A stretch of 64,000 nucleotides of DNA from Sodiomyces alkalinus F11 (Eukaryota > Ascomycota > Sordariomycetes > Glomerellales > Plectosphaerellaceae). The stretch is from positions 17,315 to 81,314 of the forward strand of contig NW_021167091.1 of NCBI RefSeq assembly GCF_003711515.1. Direction: 5' to 3'. Under the pieces are notes generated by a model that ran no database searches, had not been told where the DNA came from, and saw nothing but the letters and a program-made list of their open reading frames with translations. Below, one piece after another: positions 21,001-33,075 of this stretch (position 1 is the first letter of the stretch; every line of letters begins with the position of its first letter). The position numbers were made by a program, and so were the translations under genes.

Positions 21001-23141
21001 CTATAGTACTCGATCCTCGGTCCAGGGCCAGCTTCTAGGGCCTAAGAAGGAGGGAGAAGAAGAAAAAGAAGAAGTGGAAGAGGTAGAAGGAGTAGGGCTA
21101 GGGGGCCGCCCTCGGCCTATCGTTTCGGGGTCCTATTCTATTTAATTATAAACGTGTAGACTATAAAAGGTCTGTGGATAGTAGACCTCCATAATCTACG
21201 CGTCTATATCGTCTAGAAGGTTATCGCGGTGTGAAAAATCAATACTAGAAAAATCAATACTAGACCCCTTTCTTATATAAGTAAGGACCCTAGGCTTAAT
21301 AGGGAAGAACTGGGTTTTTTAGGATAGGGGCGTAACGGTGTAAAAACTATAGTTGTTTCAGATAAGCCACCCCTCTAGTGTAGAGACGTAGGTTGGTTCC
21401 TGAATAAGGACTATATTAGCCGAAGCCTCTAAAGCCTATTCTAGGATAGCAATTTACGCCGGGGCCTGTTTATCGACGTTATATTAAATAAACCGGATAT
21501 CTTTCGAACTAAAAGGCCCCGTATTTATAGAATATAGGGTTTTATAACTCGAAAGACCTTATAGTCCCTGCTAAATAGGGGGTGATCTCCCTCGTAGTTA
21601 TAGCACTTATAGGTCTTATACTCGTAGTCTCCGTATTCTTTATACTCGTTATAGTAGTGGTATTCCTCCTTATAGCCTTTAACGGTATAGATACGGCAGG
21701 TAACTAGGCCTTTATAGGTCCCTCGGGTATACTCGAATTTCTATCAGTTAGAGCAGTGGGTTCTAGGGGTTATAGGCCTATGTTTATAGACCTTTAGCCG
21801 CTAGCCGGCTATATAAACCCCGTTTTAGGCAGTATTTCTGTTTTTAGTAGAGGGTATAAAAATAACCACTATACCGTAAAATGCGTTTAGAGCCCCTAGC
21901 TACCGAGGCTTCCCTACTACCCTAATAGGGTTAATGGTGCCGATTTCAGTGGGTAGGTCCTATAGGCCTAGGCCCTGTTATAGGCTTCGGTTTAGGGCCT
22001 TTTACGGCGGCTCGGAAGTGTCGGGTAGAGGGGTATCGCTACCCTTAGCGCTAAAGGCTTTAGAAGGCACCTGTTTAATAATAAGCTTAAACTAGTCGCC
22101 TATAGACTAGGGGGGCTAGAGAGGGAGGTTTAGCTCTTTAAGCCAATACTTCTGTGAGTCTAGGAGCTATTAAACGGTGTATTTCGGCCCCAAGGTTAAA
22201 ATAAGGTTCCTGTTAGTCGACCGGCTAATAGCGGGAACTCTAGGGGTTTTTAGGGCCTTATTAATCTTATTCCGAAGCGCGAGGGGGTCGAAGTTATCCC
22301 TAGGAATCGCTGCCCCTGCCGTAGGCTATAGAATAACCTTAGGGACCTTTTTAGGGTCTATTAGGAGGGGTGCTAGGTGGAGAGGGGCTAATAGTGTTAA
22401 AGCTGCTAAAGTCACTAAAATAGGGGTCTAGGTAGGGCCTTTCTTTCCCTTTAAAGCCTCGCTATAAAGGGGTTTAGACTGCTGCTCTATAAGCGTACGA
22501 ACTCCGTAAGCTAGTTTATCGACCTTTTATTTGAGTATCGGAGGCTAGGGGCTCGGGGTTCCGTCGATAGTAGGTTTAAGTCCTACGCTATGGCTAGGGC
22601 TTTAATCTAGGGAACAGGGTCGAGGGTATAGGCCTATTATAGCAGCTAAAGGGCCTATTATAGTAGGTCCTTAGCCTATGCCTTACTAGCCGAACTAGTC
22701 GACTTCTAGGGCTCGGCCGAGGTTTCTCCAGGGGCATTAGCTATTCCAGGGGCCCTTTTGGCTTATTTAGAGCCTAAAAGGCTAGGCTTTTCAGCAGGGG
22801 GGGCGTTAAAGGTGTTAGGGGCGTTATTATGGCTAGCGTTATAGCTAGTAGGTTATTATTTATAGCGTTATGGTTAGGTAGAGGTCGGGGGTGCGGCTCT
22901 ACGTAGCTAGGCCTGCTGCTTTATCAGCGTGGGCGCACGGGCCACGTTAGACTTTTCCCCCGCACACGGGGGAGTAGGCCCGTTTCCAGGCATTTTCGCA
23001 CTTATAATACGCCTAAACTAGTGCCTACGCGATACAGGACTATAGATAGGCGTATAGAGCTTGAAAAAAACTATCGATTAATATAGGGTTTGATTGGTTT
23101 AGGGCGTTTGCGCGTAAAATGTAGGTCCCCCTATATAAGTT
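18093..23141 (-). mobile_element. LINE-2 (Tad-like), 5' part
   Basis: Sequence collinear with LINE-1 resumes immediately after the right LTR and runs to the shared 5' end (GTAGGTCCCCCTAT at both 17510-17523 and about 23122-23135). The RT box reads YIDDFQLS (about 19232-19209). GDFN lies at about 20968-20957, the linker basic region at about 20470-20270, and ORF1 with knuckles at about 22900-21550. Together with 5845-6775 this was one full-length element. RIP stops are dense. No target duplication was found at its outer ends. Confidence 0.85.
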
Positions 23142-23149
23142 AAAGAAAA

Positions 23150-24272
23150 GATAACTCGTAGTACTATAACGGCACCGAAACGACTTATATCCTTATATAG
23201 ACGGCGACTATTAGTATACTAATAATAGGCCGCGCTTATTCTACTAGTATTAGCGTAGTCCTCTATATTATTAGGGTAACTACCTAGGCGCTTACTATAA
23301 CGAATATAACTACCCTAAGTTAGCCGCTATAATACCGCTCCGATACTACTAAGGTCTATATACAGTATAATACGAACCGTACCGCGTTTATAGCGGCGAT
23401 TATTATTAGTAGTATTATTATTAGGAGACGATATCTACGACTATTAGCATATTACTACCAAGGCACCACTACGTTATAAGGATACTTATATTATAGTACT
23501 ACTATAGATTATATAGTTAGTTATATACGATTTAATACTATACTACCTAGTTAACTACACGCTACCACGCTACCGTAACGTTACCTATAAAGCACCTATA
23601 GTAAGATTAAGATAGTAGAATAATAAGGGGAAAACTAGAGGCTAGTTAGCATAGAGCCGTAACGATAATCCTACGGAACCGTAAATAGTAGTACTTCGGG
23701 ACGGAAACCTATAATACACTCGTTAGCGTTATAGGAGGAAGAGAGAGGAAAAAGAGATATAAAGACCTTATAGAATATTAACTATCTAATTTTTATAATA
23801 GGGTAGAGCCCTACCCTCCTTACCTACCGCCGGATATAGTAGGAACCTACCTAGGGGAGGTAGGAGGCGCCTGCCCCCCCTACTCTTTTTATTAACCGAA
23901 TAGAAGGAATACAAGGTATAAACCTCGAGGATATAGGGAGGCCGAGGCTAAAAGGCCGTAGCCGCCGTACCGCGGAGGCGTAGCGGCGCCCCCTTAGCCC
24001 TTACTCCGTCGCTAACGATTAGCTTAGGCTAACCTACCTAACTACTAGCCTACTATACTTCCCGTTAGCCACTAGCCTAGAGGTGCGATCTAGATCTATA
24101 GCAGAGACGAACCGGGGCTATATCGGCCCTATAGCGGCACTACTCCACCTAAGGAAGTGTATAGAGGTTTTCCCCGGGTTTTACCCGGGTTTTCCCCTTT
24201 ATAGCCACCCGAGAATAACCGTATAGCCTAAAAAGGCTCTTATAGATTAGTTAGGATAGCGGAGTAAGATCG

Positions 24273-24365
<93 letters not shown>

Positions 24366-24370
24366 GGAGT
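23150..24370 (+). mobile_element. LINE family B fragment, plus strand, 5'-truncated, ending in (AAT)n
   Basis: This segment is the inverted counterpart of the 3' part of LINE-3 (24975-26130). Shared words include GTATCTACGACTATTAGCA / GATATCTACGACTATTAGCA, TAGCGGCGATTATTA and the flank ending TAGGATAGCGGAGTAAGA. It ends in about 30 AAT units (24272-24364), the simple-repeat tail of this family. It abuts the 5' end of LINE-2 on the left. Confidence 0.7.
24272..24364 (+). repeat. (AAT)n microsatellite, LINE tail
   Basis: Near-uninterrupted AAT/TAA triplets with a few ACT variants. The equivalent (ATT)n occurs at the minus-strand 3' ends of LINE-3 (about 24975) and of the 42.2-kb copy, so it is best read as a retrotransposon tail and not an independent repeat. 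Confidence 0.9.
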
Positions 24371-24974
24371 ATAGTTATGGACTATTAGGGTTATAATAGA
24401 GTACCCTAAAGCTAGTTAAAAGGAAAAACCTAACCTGAAGGCTAGTAAAAAACCTAAAAAAGAAAACCCCCTGTTCCTCTATATACACTATTATAGCCCC
24501 TTTAGGGCGTCCTTAAACCCCACTAACTTATTATCCACAGGGGGAGGCTTGTGTCTAGCCGCCTCGCTATTATCCTCTATATATACTTAGCTCTACCCCG
24601 TAATAGCCGCTATTACCCCCTCTTACCCACTACCCGCGGATAGCGTCGAAGGACTATAAAAAGATAAAGGCGTTTTCGCCTTCTACTATTTCTTCTTCTT
24701 CTTCCCTAATAAAGGAGTTAAGGACGTTAGAGCCTTCTTCTTCTTTTTCTTCGCTAATAAGGCCGGCACTAACTATATCGTTATCGTCGGGCACTTCGTA
24801 AAGGTCTAGCGGACCTTAGGGACCTTATAATATAAAGCCTTAAGGTTATATAGAGCTACCGTCACTAAATATATCGTTACCTATAAAGCTAACGCCCGTA
24901 TAAGCTAAGGTAGGCCCTAAGGGTATAAGCAGGTCTCCCTAAGCCTAGGCTAGGTTAAGAGTAGTAATTTACTT
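24371..24974. repeat. Spacer between two inverted LINE copies
   Basis: This is RIP-type sequence with runs of TTCTTCTTCTT around 24690-24760. No frame or motif is recognised. It would form the loop between the inverted LINE 3' ends. Confidence 0.4.
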
Positions 24975-27900
24975 AAAAGCAGTATATTATTATTATTATT
25001 CTTACTCTGCTATCCTATCTAATCCATAAGAGCCTAGTTTAGACTATACGGTCCTTCTCGGGTGGCTATAGATGGGACAACCCAGGATCCCGGGGAAAAC
25101 CTTTATACTCGTCCTTAGCTAGAGTAGTGCTGCTACGGGGCTAATATGGCCCCGGTTTATTCCTTCTATATATCTGGATTATACCTTTAGGCTAGTGGCT
25201 AATAGGAAGGGTAGTAGGCTATAGTTCGGGTTAGCCTAGGCCGGTTATTAGTAAGGGGGCGGGGGCTAAAAGGGTGCCGCGGCGTCTCCACTATATAACG
25301 GCCGCGGCACGCTATGTCTAGCCTCCCTATATCCCCGGGGACTAAGCCTATTATTCCTTCTATTTAATTAATCAAGAAAAGGTAGGGCAGGCGTTCCTGC
25401 CTCCTTTAGGGGGGGGGTGACTACCGTATCCGGTAGTAGGTAGGGAGGGTAGGGCTCCGCTATACCCGTAAAGAATCGTAGATAGTTAATAAAGGGTATA
25501 GTCTTTCTCCTTTCCTCTTTTCCTTTCCATAACGCTATAAAGCTTATTATAAGTATTCCTTATTACGTTCCCGCCTACGGTCTTATAGGTTTACCGTCGC
25601 GGCGTTATACAAACTAGTAATAACTCCTAGTTCTCTATTCTTAAATCCTAATTTCGTTACTCGATTCTAGTACATAGTCCATAGTTTATAGGTAGCGTCG
25701 CGGTAGCGCGGGGTTAACTAGCTAGTATAATAGTAATAGTAATAATAACTTCGATATTAACCGCTACAATCGTTATATTATAAGTATCTCTATATCGTGG
25801 CGGCGCTATCGTAGTAGCGTGCTAATAGTCGTAGATACCCTCTCCTAATAGTAATAATCACCGCTACGAATAGGGAACTATTCGTATTATACCGTATATA
25901 TACCTTAGTAGTGCTAAGGTAGTATTATGGCGGCTAATATACAGTAGTTATTTACGTTATAATAAGTGTTTGGGAATATACCCTAACAACGTTAAAGCTT
26001 ATACTAATACTATAGGCACTAGTGCTACTTATTTTTAATACGCTAATAGCTAACGCCCCTATAAGAATATAAGTCGTCCCTATACCGTCGCGGTACCGCC
26101 GGTATTTTAAGGTAGTCTAACTAGTTAATAGGTCCCCCCTGCTCCTAAGAAGCAGTAATAACGTTTTATAGATATTTATAGTCTCTACCTATGAGTAAAG
26201 GCTACTAGTAATAGCGGTATCGCTATAGTAAGTGGTCTCCCTTTACTATCGCAGTAGCGCCTTACTAATAGCCTATAGGCTAAAGAGCGCCTAAAGACGG
26301 CGGTTTTACCCTTTAGACAGGCTATCGCTTAGGCGCCGCCTTTCGGTCGTGGCCGTGGCGGCACCTTATCGGTGGAGGTAGTTTTATAAGACATTCTTCA
26401 CCGAACTTATCGTATAAACGGTATACTAGGTGTTCTGATAGACTATTATATACGTGGTCCCTCTTCGATTTCGCTACGGCGCCTCTACGGTAGTAGTATA
26501 GCTAACTAATTCTAGGGTCTTAAATATATAGAGAGCGGCATTAGCGCCTTTAAGGGGGGCGATACTATTAGCGAGGAGTAAAGGGCTTTAGACGGTAACG
26601 CTTCTATACCGCTAGGGTCCCGGCTTATAAGGCCCCATATTAATACTAAACCGGACTATTATATTACTTTTTCCCCGCTACGGTGCTATTATACTCATAT
26701 AGTCTTCTATAACTTTAAGGGCGAGGCGGAAGTCGTTAAGGCTTTTCTAGTATAGGAACTACTTAGCTATTGCCGTGGCTTCTATATTATGGTTTAGTAC
26801 GCCGTATAAGTCCTCCCTAGTCGTAAGTAGTCTCCCTACGGTACCGAAGAGCTCCTTACGCTTATCCTCGGTTATATCCTAGTATTAGAGTACTACGTGC
26901 TCCGCTATCTCTGGCCCCCTATCGCCGTAAGGGCACCGTGTTACTAAGAATCCCGGTACCCTTATTTTAGCTAGGAAAGCTTATAGGCCTAGTTTTTCTA
27001 ATCTAATCTAGGTAAGTACGGAGCTTTATAGCTTAAGGAGTCCTTTATATTTTTAGAGGGTGCGTTATATTAGGGGGCGGCTCGGTGCTATTACGGCGTA
27101 GATATAGGGCCGCCGGGCTTCCGCCTAGGCTCGGCCTTATTCTTTTATAAACGCCTTCCTCGGGGGCGAGGTTCCGGCCTAGGTTATTAGAGGGGTAAGC
27201 TAAGCTATTTATACAAGGGTAGTATAGGTCCTATAGTGCCGATACGGTATTATTAGGGCTCTCGCCGCGGGGTATACTCCGGCTAATATCTTATCGGTGC
27301 CCTTTCTCTATATCCGGGGGATCTTTTAGGCGGTTAGACTAGAGAAGTATAGGTTAAGGGGGGGAATAAAGGTCTTTTTTTCGAGGACCCTAACCGGTAT
27401 AGCCTTATAGGCTCCGGCTACTAATCGGAGGTATTAGTTCTATACCGCTATAAGTGCCGTTACGGGGCCGTGCCGGGGGCTAGCCCCTATCTTATAAATA
27501 GTTAAGGCGTAATAAGTAACTACTAGTCTTATTACTACGAGGTATAGTCTCCTTATATCTACGAAGCTATACCCCTACGCTACCGCACTAAGCCTTAAGA
27601 GGGCGTATGTTTAGGTAGCTAGTCGGCTCTTTATCTTTTTAGTGTATCGCCGGAAATCGAGTTTCTTATTAAGCTAAACGCCTAGGAGCCTTCTCGCCTC
27701 CATTATTAGTACCGAAATAGCGTTAAGGGGGAGCGAGGTAAGGGAGGGTTAGCCTGACTTCATCAAGAGGATATAGATATACTTAGCTAGTTCAAATTAT
27801 ATTCCGCTCGCTATCTCTTAGTCTAGGTAAGTACGTTACGCGGCGGCGAGGCGGTATTATATTTATACCTTTATTCTAATAGAAGCGATAATATTCGTAT

Positions 27901-29299
27901 TATTGGTAAAATCTATAACTATTATTGTAGAGACCCTTTCTAGCTCCTTATAAAGGGTGGAGATATAGAGGATAAAAACGAAAGGGGAGATCGGGGAGCC
28001 TTATAGTATACCCCTGCGGAGGTATTACGGGGGCGCCGTTTTACTATTAAGTAATAGTTAGGCTATACGTTCTTAAAGGAAGCTACTAATTAGGGTAATA
28101 AGCTATCGAGGGAAGCCTTTCCTTTTAAATACCTTAAGGAGGCAGGAGTAAGGGACTATATTAAAGACGCCTTTAATATCTAGTTAAAGTATTAAACCGG
28201 TGCCGTTATAGGCCTAGCTCGCTCTTATAGCCTTTATAACTCTTTATACTATTATCTCTATACTCCGCTTAGTCCGGTTATTTATTTATCCTTCCGGGAG
28301 GAGCTAAGACTCCTCCGTAATAGTAGCGATACGGTTAGCTAGTATCCCCTTAAGGACCTTACCTATTATATTAAGGAGTAATATCGGTTATTAGCCTTTT
28401 ATTATCTTATAGTCGGCCGGCGGCCGGCCTTCGTTCTTAAGGACTACAACGGTAGTATAGCGGCACCTCTTCGGGTAGTAGCCCTTTTCGAGGTATACTA
28501 TAGAGATAGTATTTAGTCTTTAGTATAGGGGAGGTCTATATACTTTTAAGAGCCTTACTAGGAGCCCATTAGGCCCTAGTACCGCCTAGGGTTTAATCCT
28601 CTTAAGGCGCCCCTATATATCCGTTACGGTAATATCGCGGCGGATATCCTATCTAGGGGGGAAATTCCGCGCTTAGGGGTCTAAGGGCGGTAAGGAGGGG
28701 GGTAGGAAGAACTTCCGGTTAAGGGCTTTAGCTTTCTCTGCGTGTATAGTAGCTAGGTTATTATTATCGTCTTAGTGTAATAGCGGTACTAATAAAGGGT
28801 TTTGCAGGGCTCCTCCTTTTATTCGTGCCTATTTCTATAAACGCTAAAGGAGGTTATTATTCTTCCTAATTTTATAGAGTAGGTATCGCTAGTATAGTCG
28901 CTTTACTACCGCTATAGCCTTATCGCGGCGCTTCTCCGCTTCCTAGATAAGGGCGGTTAGCTCCGCGTTCTACTAAGGGGTAGGTAGGAGTCTAGAGGTG
29001 GCCCCGCGACGGCGCTATACGGTCTTATCGGCTATACTTATAAGGTCCCCAATTAGGCTATTTAGCGCTAAGTCGATATCTCCTAGTATTATAAGGGTGC
29101 TAGTCTTCTATAGTTATATAGCGGCGAGCTAGGGGACCTATAAGGGGTTAAAGTCCTTCTAGACCTAATAGGGCCCGCCTAGGTCCTATAGTAGTATCGT
29201 CGCGGGCCTTAACGTGGTATTTATCTTTATATAGATTTAGGCCGTCTATAAGTGCGAAATCGTAGCGGAGCCCCTATATCGCCTATATAAGGTTAATAG
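24975..29299 (-). mobile_element. LINE-3 (family B, Tad-like), 3' part: RT and 3' UTR
   Basis: The minus strand starts (5' side) in the endonuclease C-terminus, broken at 29299 by a copia element. It continues with the linker (PTPWWNAELTALI, about 29000-28950), RT (VLGPNGLLVRLLKVY, and a catalytic box reading FTNNTN where FADDTN is expected, about 27918-27895), then a long 3' UTR and the (TTA)n tail at 24975-24990. The replacement of both catalytic Asp by Asn is what G-to-A RIP yields. The 3' UTR recurs at 42177-42935 and, inverted, at 23150-24280. Confidence 0.8.
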
Positions 29300-29698
29300 T
29301 TTTGAAGATATCTGACGATATCGGATAAACGGAAGGGACGAAAGTCACGAAAAGCAGTGGAAAACTAAGAAGGTAATAATGGGATTGTAAGGTAGAATCT
29401 CTGCGCGCGTATTGTATCTTCTTCGGATCGAAAAAGGGATTGAGATAAAGGATTTTCGAATAAAGAACAAAGAAACGAAGAACCGAACCGAGGGAACGGG
29501 TAGATATCCTTTGTTCTTTGTAAAGGATCGATATCGTAATAGTATCGTAATCCATTGTATCCTTTGTCTGACTCGTAACAGATGAACAGACTCGAAAGAG
29601 AACGGTCTAGGCTTGCGGGGAAGATATCCTTTGTTCGAGTACGAAGGATATACTCGAAAGATATTAAGGATTTATTAGTAATAATATTAATATTAAAA
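29300..29698 (-). repeat. 3' LTR of the copia element, nearly RIP-free
   Basis: It aligns with 35885-36285. At almost every difference this copy has TG or CA and the other has TA (for example GGGATTGTAAGG against AGGATTATAAGG). Its inner edge is next to GGAGGGG (minus strand), a polypurine tract. The CCAAAA end of the other LTR is TTAAAA here. Confidence 0.85.
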
Positions 29699-29979
29699 CC
29701 CCTCCGTAAGCTGGTTCTTATATAAGGAGCAGCTTAAAACGAGTATATATATTATAGAGTTATAGCGCAGAAACCCTAGTTAACTAACTAGGACTAATTA
29801 CAAGAGGAAAAAATGAAATACAACCTCTAAGGGAAAATTGGAAACCCCTTTTTATAATACTAGGAAAACCCGTAGGTAGAAACCTAGTTATAGTATAGTA
29901 GGAAAACCCGTAGGTAAAAAACCTAAGTATATATGTGTAGGAAAATCCGAAGATACAAAACCTAGTTCTATTATAGACC

Positions 29980-30681
29980 TTAGTATTTTAATTCTTGAAT
30001 TCGGGTATAAGGTGGTATATCGTAGTCAGGTAACGTGTTGTCTTTATAGCCTAAATTCATATAACCGCCTAGTGTATTATGTAAGTCTTTAGGTAGACCG
30101 TTAGTTATTATATCGGCTATATTAAATTTAGTATCTATATAAACAACCTTTATTTTATTATTTTGAAGCTGTTGTCGGTAGTAATGATACTGACGGTCTA
30201 TATGCTTTACACGTTTATGAAATTCAGGATTTTCATAAAGCTTCTTTGCGCTTTCGCTGTCTATTAATATAGTCGGAATCGGTATATTAATATTATTATT
30301 ATTATTATTATACAAACCAAAATTTATATCAGTAAATAACCTAAGGTTATCTACTAGGTCTGTATATATATTATGTATATAGATTCCTTCTTTAAAAGCT
30401 TCGGTTAAAGCCATATATTCTGATTCTGTTATTGATAAAGTAACGACTTTCTGTTTAGTAGAAGTCCAGCTTATTAAATTATTTACACCTATATAGTAGA
30501 TGTAGCCTGACGTAGAAGTCCTGTCTTCGATTATATCTGAAAAACTAGCGTTAGAATAACCGTATATATTAAGGTCTTTTTTATTAGAACAGTTATATAA
30601 AAGCCCGATATTAGGAAAAGTACTTATGTAGGCCCAGACTCGATTTAACGATACAGTATGCTCTGAAGACGGATTACTCAT
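29980..30681 (-). CDS. Copia RNase H and C-terminus of Pol (open 233-codon segment)
   Basis: This segment is the 3' end of the copia polyprotein. It opens with RT thumb/connection sequence (MSNPSSEHTVSLNRVWAYIS; family form RYMSNP..EHW), then a Ty1/copia RNase H: NIYGYSNASFSD, EDRTSTSGYIYYIG, NLISWTSTKQKVVTLSITES and EYMALTEAF. The distal part is HKRVKHIDRQYHYYRQQL and ADIITNGLP, the usual copia ending. The Asp of A(D)WA-type motif 1 reads YSNAS here, a likely RIP change. The first ATG is only where the open segment starts; the native frame continues upstream into the RT. Confidence 0.85.
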   Translation of the reverse strand: MSNPSSEHTVSLNRVWAYISTFPNIGLLYNCSNKKDLNIYGYSNASFSDIIEDRTSTSGYIYYIGVNNLISWTSTKQKVVTLSITESEYMALTEAFKEGIYIHNIYTDLVDNLRLFTDINFGLYNNNNNNINIPIPTILIDSESAKKLYENPEFHKRVKHIDRQYHYYRQQLQNNKIKVVYIDTKFNIADIITNGLPKDLHNTLGGYMNLGYKDNTLPDYDIPPYTRIQELKY

Positions 30682-31700
30682 ATATCGAGCACACTTATTA
30701 ACATCGTAGGTTATATCTGGTCTTAAGTGTAGTGCTAAATATAATAAAGCACCGATTTCTTGTTAGTATATTTTAATATCGGCTTTTAACGCCTGTTCTT
30801 GATTTGGTACAAGGACCTTTTTATTTATATAGGGGGTATCAACGCGGTTGAGGCTTCGTTTATTATACTTATCGAGGATCTTATTCGTATAAGGCAACTG
30901 ATTTATAGAAAGGGTCTTATTTGATTTATTTATAGTAATTTCGTGGCCTAAAAAGGCATAAAGTTCACCTAGTTCTTTAAGTGAAATCTTCTTCGATATT
31001 TCAGTAAAGAAATACTATATCGGTATAGTAGAAGGGCTTAGTATTACTATATCGTCTATATAGGATAGTAGTATAGCACGGTCTGTTTTATTCTTATAAA
31101 AATTAAATATACCGTTATCGAAATCAGAGACTAGGCAGCCGATATCGCGGAGTATTTTTACTAGGAAATTATACTAAAGTCTGAGGCTTTATTTTAAAGA
31201 GTATAAAGCTTTATTTAGTTTACAAACTAATTTATTATTATTATTATTATTAGTAGAGCCTTCATTTTCCTCGAAGCCTGTGGGTTATATAGTATAAATC
31301 TCGGTATCTATATCAGCGTGAACAAAAGCGTTCTTTACGTCGAACTATCTAAAATTCCAGCCTAGGGATACGCCTAGTATAAAAGCTAATCTATAGCTCT
31401 CAGGTCTACAGGTGGTAGAAAAGGTTTCTAAATAATCAATACCGAGTACTTAATTAAACCCTTACATACACCATCGTGCTTTATATTTTATAGCCTCGCC
31501 TTTATCGTTATATTTAATCTTATATACCTAACGGCCTCCTAAGACGTTTAAGGCATTTTTCTGCTTATTATTATTATTATTGTTGTTATTATATTAAGGC
31601 GTATCTTTTATACTTATTAAATCCCAGGTGTTTCTATATTTAAGTTCTGTTATTTCAGCTACCATAGCTTCTATCCACTTATCTTTATTAGAGCAGTTCA
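30682..31700 (-). pseudogene. Copia reverse transcriptase, few RIP stops
   Basis: The minus strand reads LLSYIDDIVIL at about 31071-31039; YIDDI matches the YVDDI catalytic box of copia RTs, with both Asp intact. Upstream (about 31560-31200) are fragments of the finger/palm region (NALNVLGG, YKIKYNDKGEAIKYKA-like). Stops are scattered TAG/TAA. The RT would copy the element's RNA inside gag particles. Confidence 0.75.
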
Positions 31701-32149
31701 TAGCCTATTTATAAGTAGCTGGTCCGTATAAAGAATTTACAGGTAAAAGAAAGTGGGGATCTTGTTGAAACTGTAGGTTCCCGAGTATAGTATCTTTAGT
31801 TATATATAATAAGCGCTTATTATCATCGTACGACATATAATCGTTATAGTTTTCCTTCGAAGATTTAGAAGGAATTTAAAGTTCTAACCTGGATTTAAGG
31901 CCGTTATTAACCGGGTCGGTTATATTATCCTTCTTATTATTTTCGGCTGGAATAATACCACCCGCTACTCGAAGACCCTTTCGTCTTTTATTATTATTAT
32001 CCTTATCCTTATCTTCTTCCTCGATTTGGATAGACCTAAACGTACGTTTAGTACTATTATAGTACTCGCCGAGTAGATAAGACTCGGGGTCGGAAACCGG
32101 TTCTGCCTATGGTATATTTATAGTAGGAGATTTATTATTATTATTTATA

Positions 32150-33075
32150 TAGGTTATAGGGTTATTTTTATAAATTATAGTATCTAAAAAAGAAGTTAGA
32201 AACTGATTTTCTAGAATATAAACGTCACGATACCAGGTAGTCTTCCTAGATCGAGGATTATATATTTTATAGTTATAATCGTTATAAACTACTAAAGCAC
32301 CCTAAAGTGCTCGTGGATTCAGTTTCTTTGTTTTCGGGTCGTTGTTTTTATAATATATAACGGAACCCTAAACCGGAATATTAGTTATATTAGGTTTACG
32401 ATTTTCTACTAATTCGTAGGGCGTTTTAAACCCTACTGCTGAATTAGGTGTTCTATTATACGTATAAACGGCTGAATAAACCGTATCCCCCTAAAGGTAT
32501 TTTAGTAGGCCTAAGTGGAAAAGAAAATAACGGACTTTTTCTATTATAGTCCTTATAACCCGTTCTATCGAGCCTTGAGTCTTGTAGGTATACGGGGGTT
32601 TTATATTATGATTTATTCCGACGAACAGTCTTTTAAACGAGGCATTCGTGAATTCTTTCCCGCCGTCGGTATCTACTTCTTTTATTTTTATATTATATTT
32701 ATTATTTTCAACGGGAATCTTCCACTCTTTTATTACGTTTATAACAGTTATTTCTGATTTATCTATAAGCAGTTTTGCCTATAGATACCGTGTGGAACGG
32801 TCTATTATAAAAAGAATCCAACGCTTTCTATTATAGGTTATAGGGTCCATAGGCCCACATAGATCCATATGAACCTTTTTAAGGCAGGAAAAATCCTTAT
32901 ATTTATTAATGGATTCTTTATTTATAAGCGTGGCTGACTTGCTTTTTCTATAGGCTTCACAGCTCTGTATTTCTAGTATATCTTCTTTAGATATATTTAT
33001 AGTACCTTTATTTATATATTTTAAAGCAGTGGGGGTAATATGTTCTATCCTGTAGTGCCATAGCGTTGTGTTTTC
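32150..33075 (-). pseudogene. Copia integrase with pre-integrase zinc region
   Basis: The minus strand from 33065 gives LWHYRIEHITPTALKYIN and IQSCEAYRKSKSA, the HHCC pre-integrase motif with one Cys changed to Tyr. The catalytic triad is in place: VHMDLCGPM (about 32873-32847), DTDGGKEF (about 32674-32649) and QGSIERVIRTI (about 32590-32555). Downstream come YNRTPNSAVGFKTPYEL and RALVVYNDYNYKIYNPRSRK, typical of the copia GKGY-like C-terminal region. Three or four stops are present, all explicable as TGG-to-TAG. Plus-strand frames over this region are shadows. Confidence 0.8.

Noticed and set aside
22177..22431. 84-codon plus-strand frame
   Set aside because: It lies over LINE-2 ORF1 on the minus strand and has no independent support.
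29130..29150. KDFNPL on the minus strand as the LINE-3 endonuclease GDFN motif
   Set aside because: After joining across the copia insertion the true GDFN is at about 36440 and KDFN lies near the endonuclease C-terminus.
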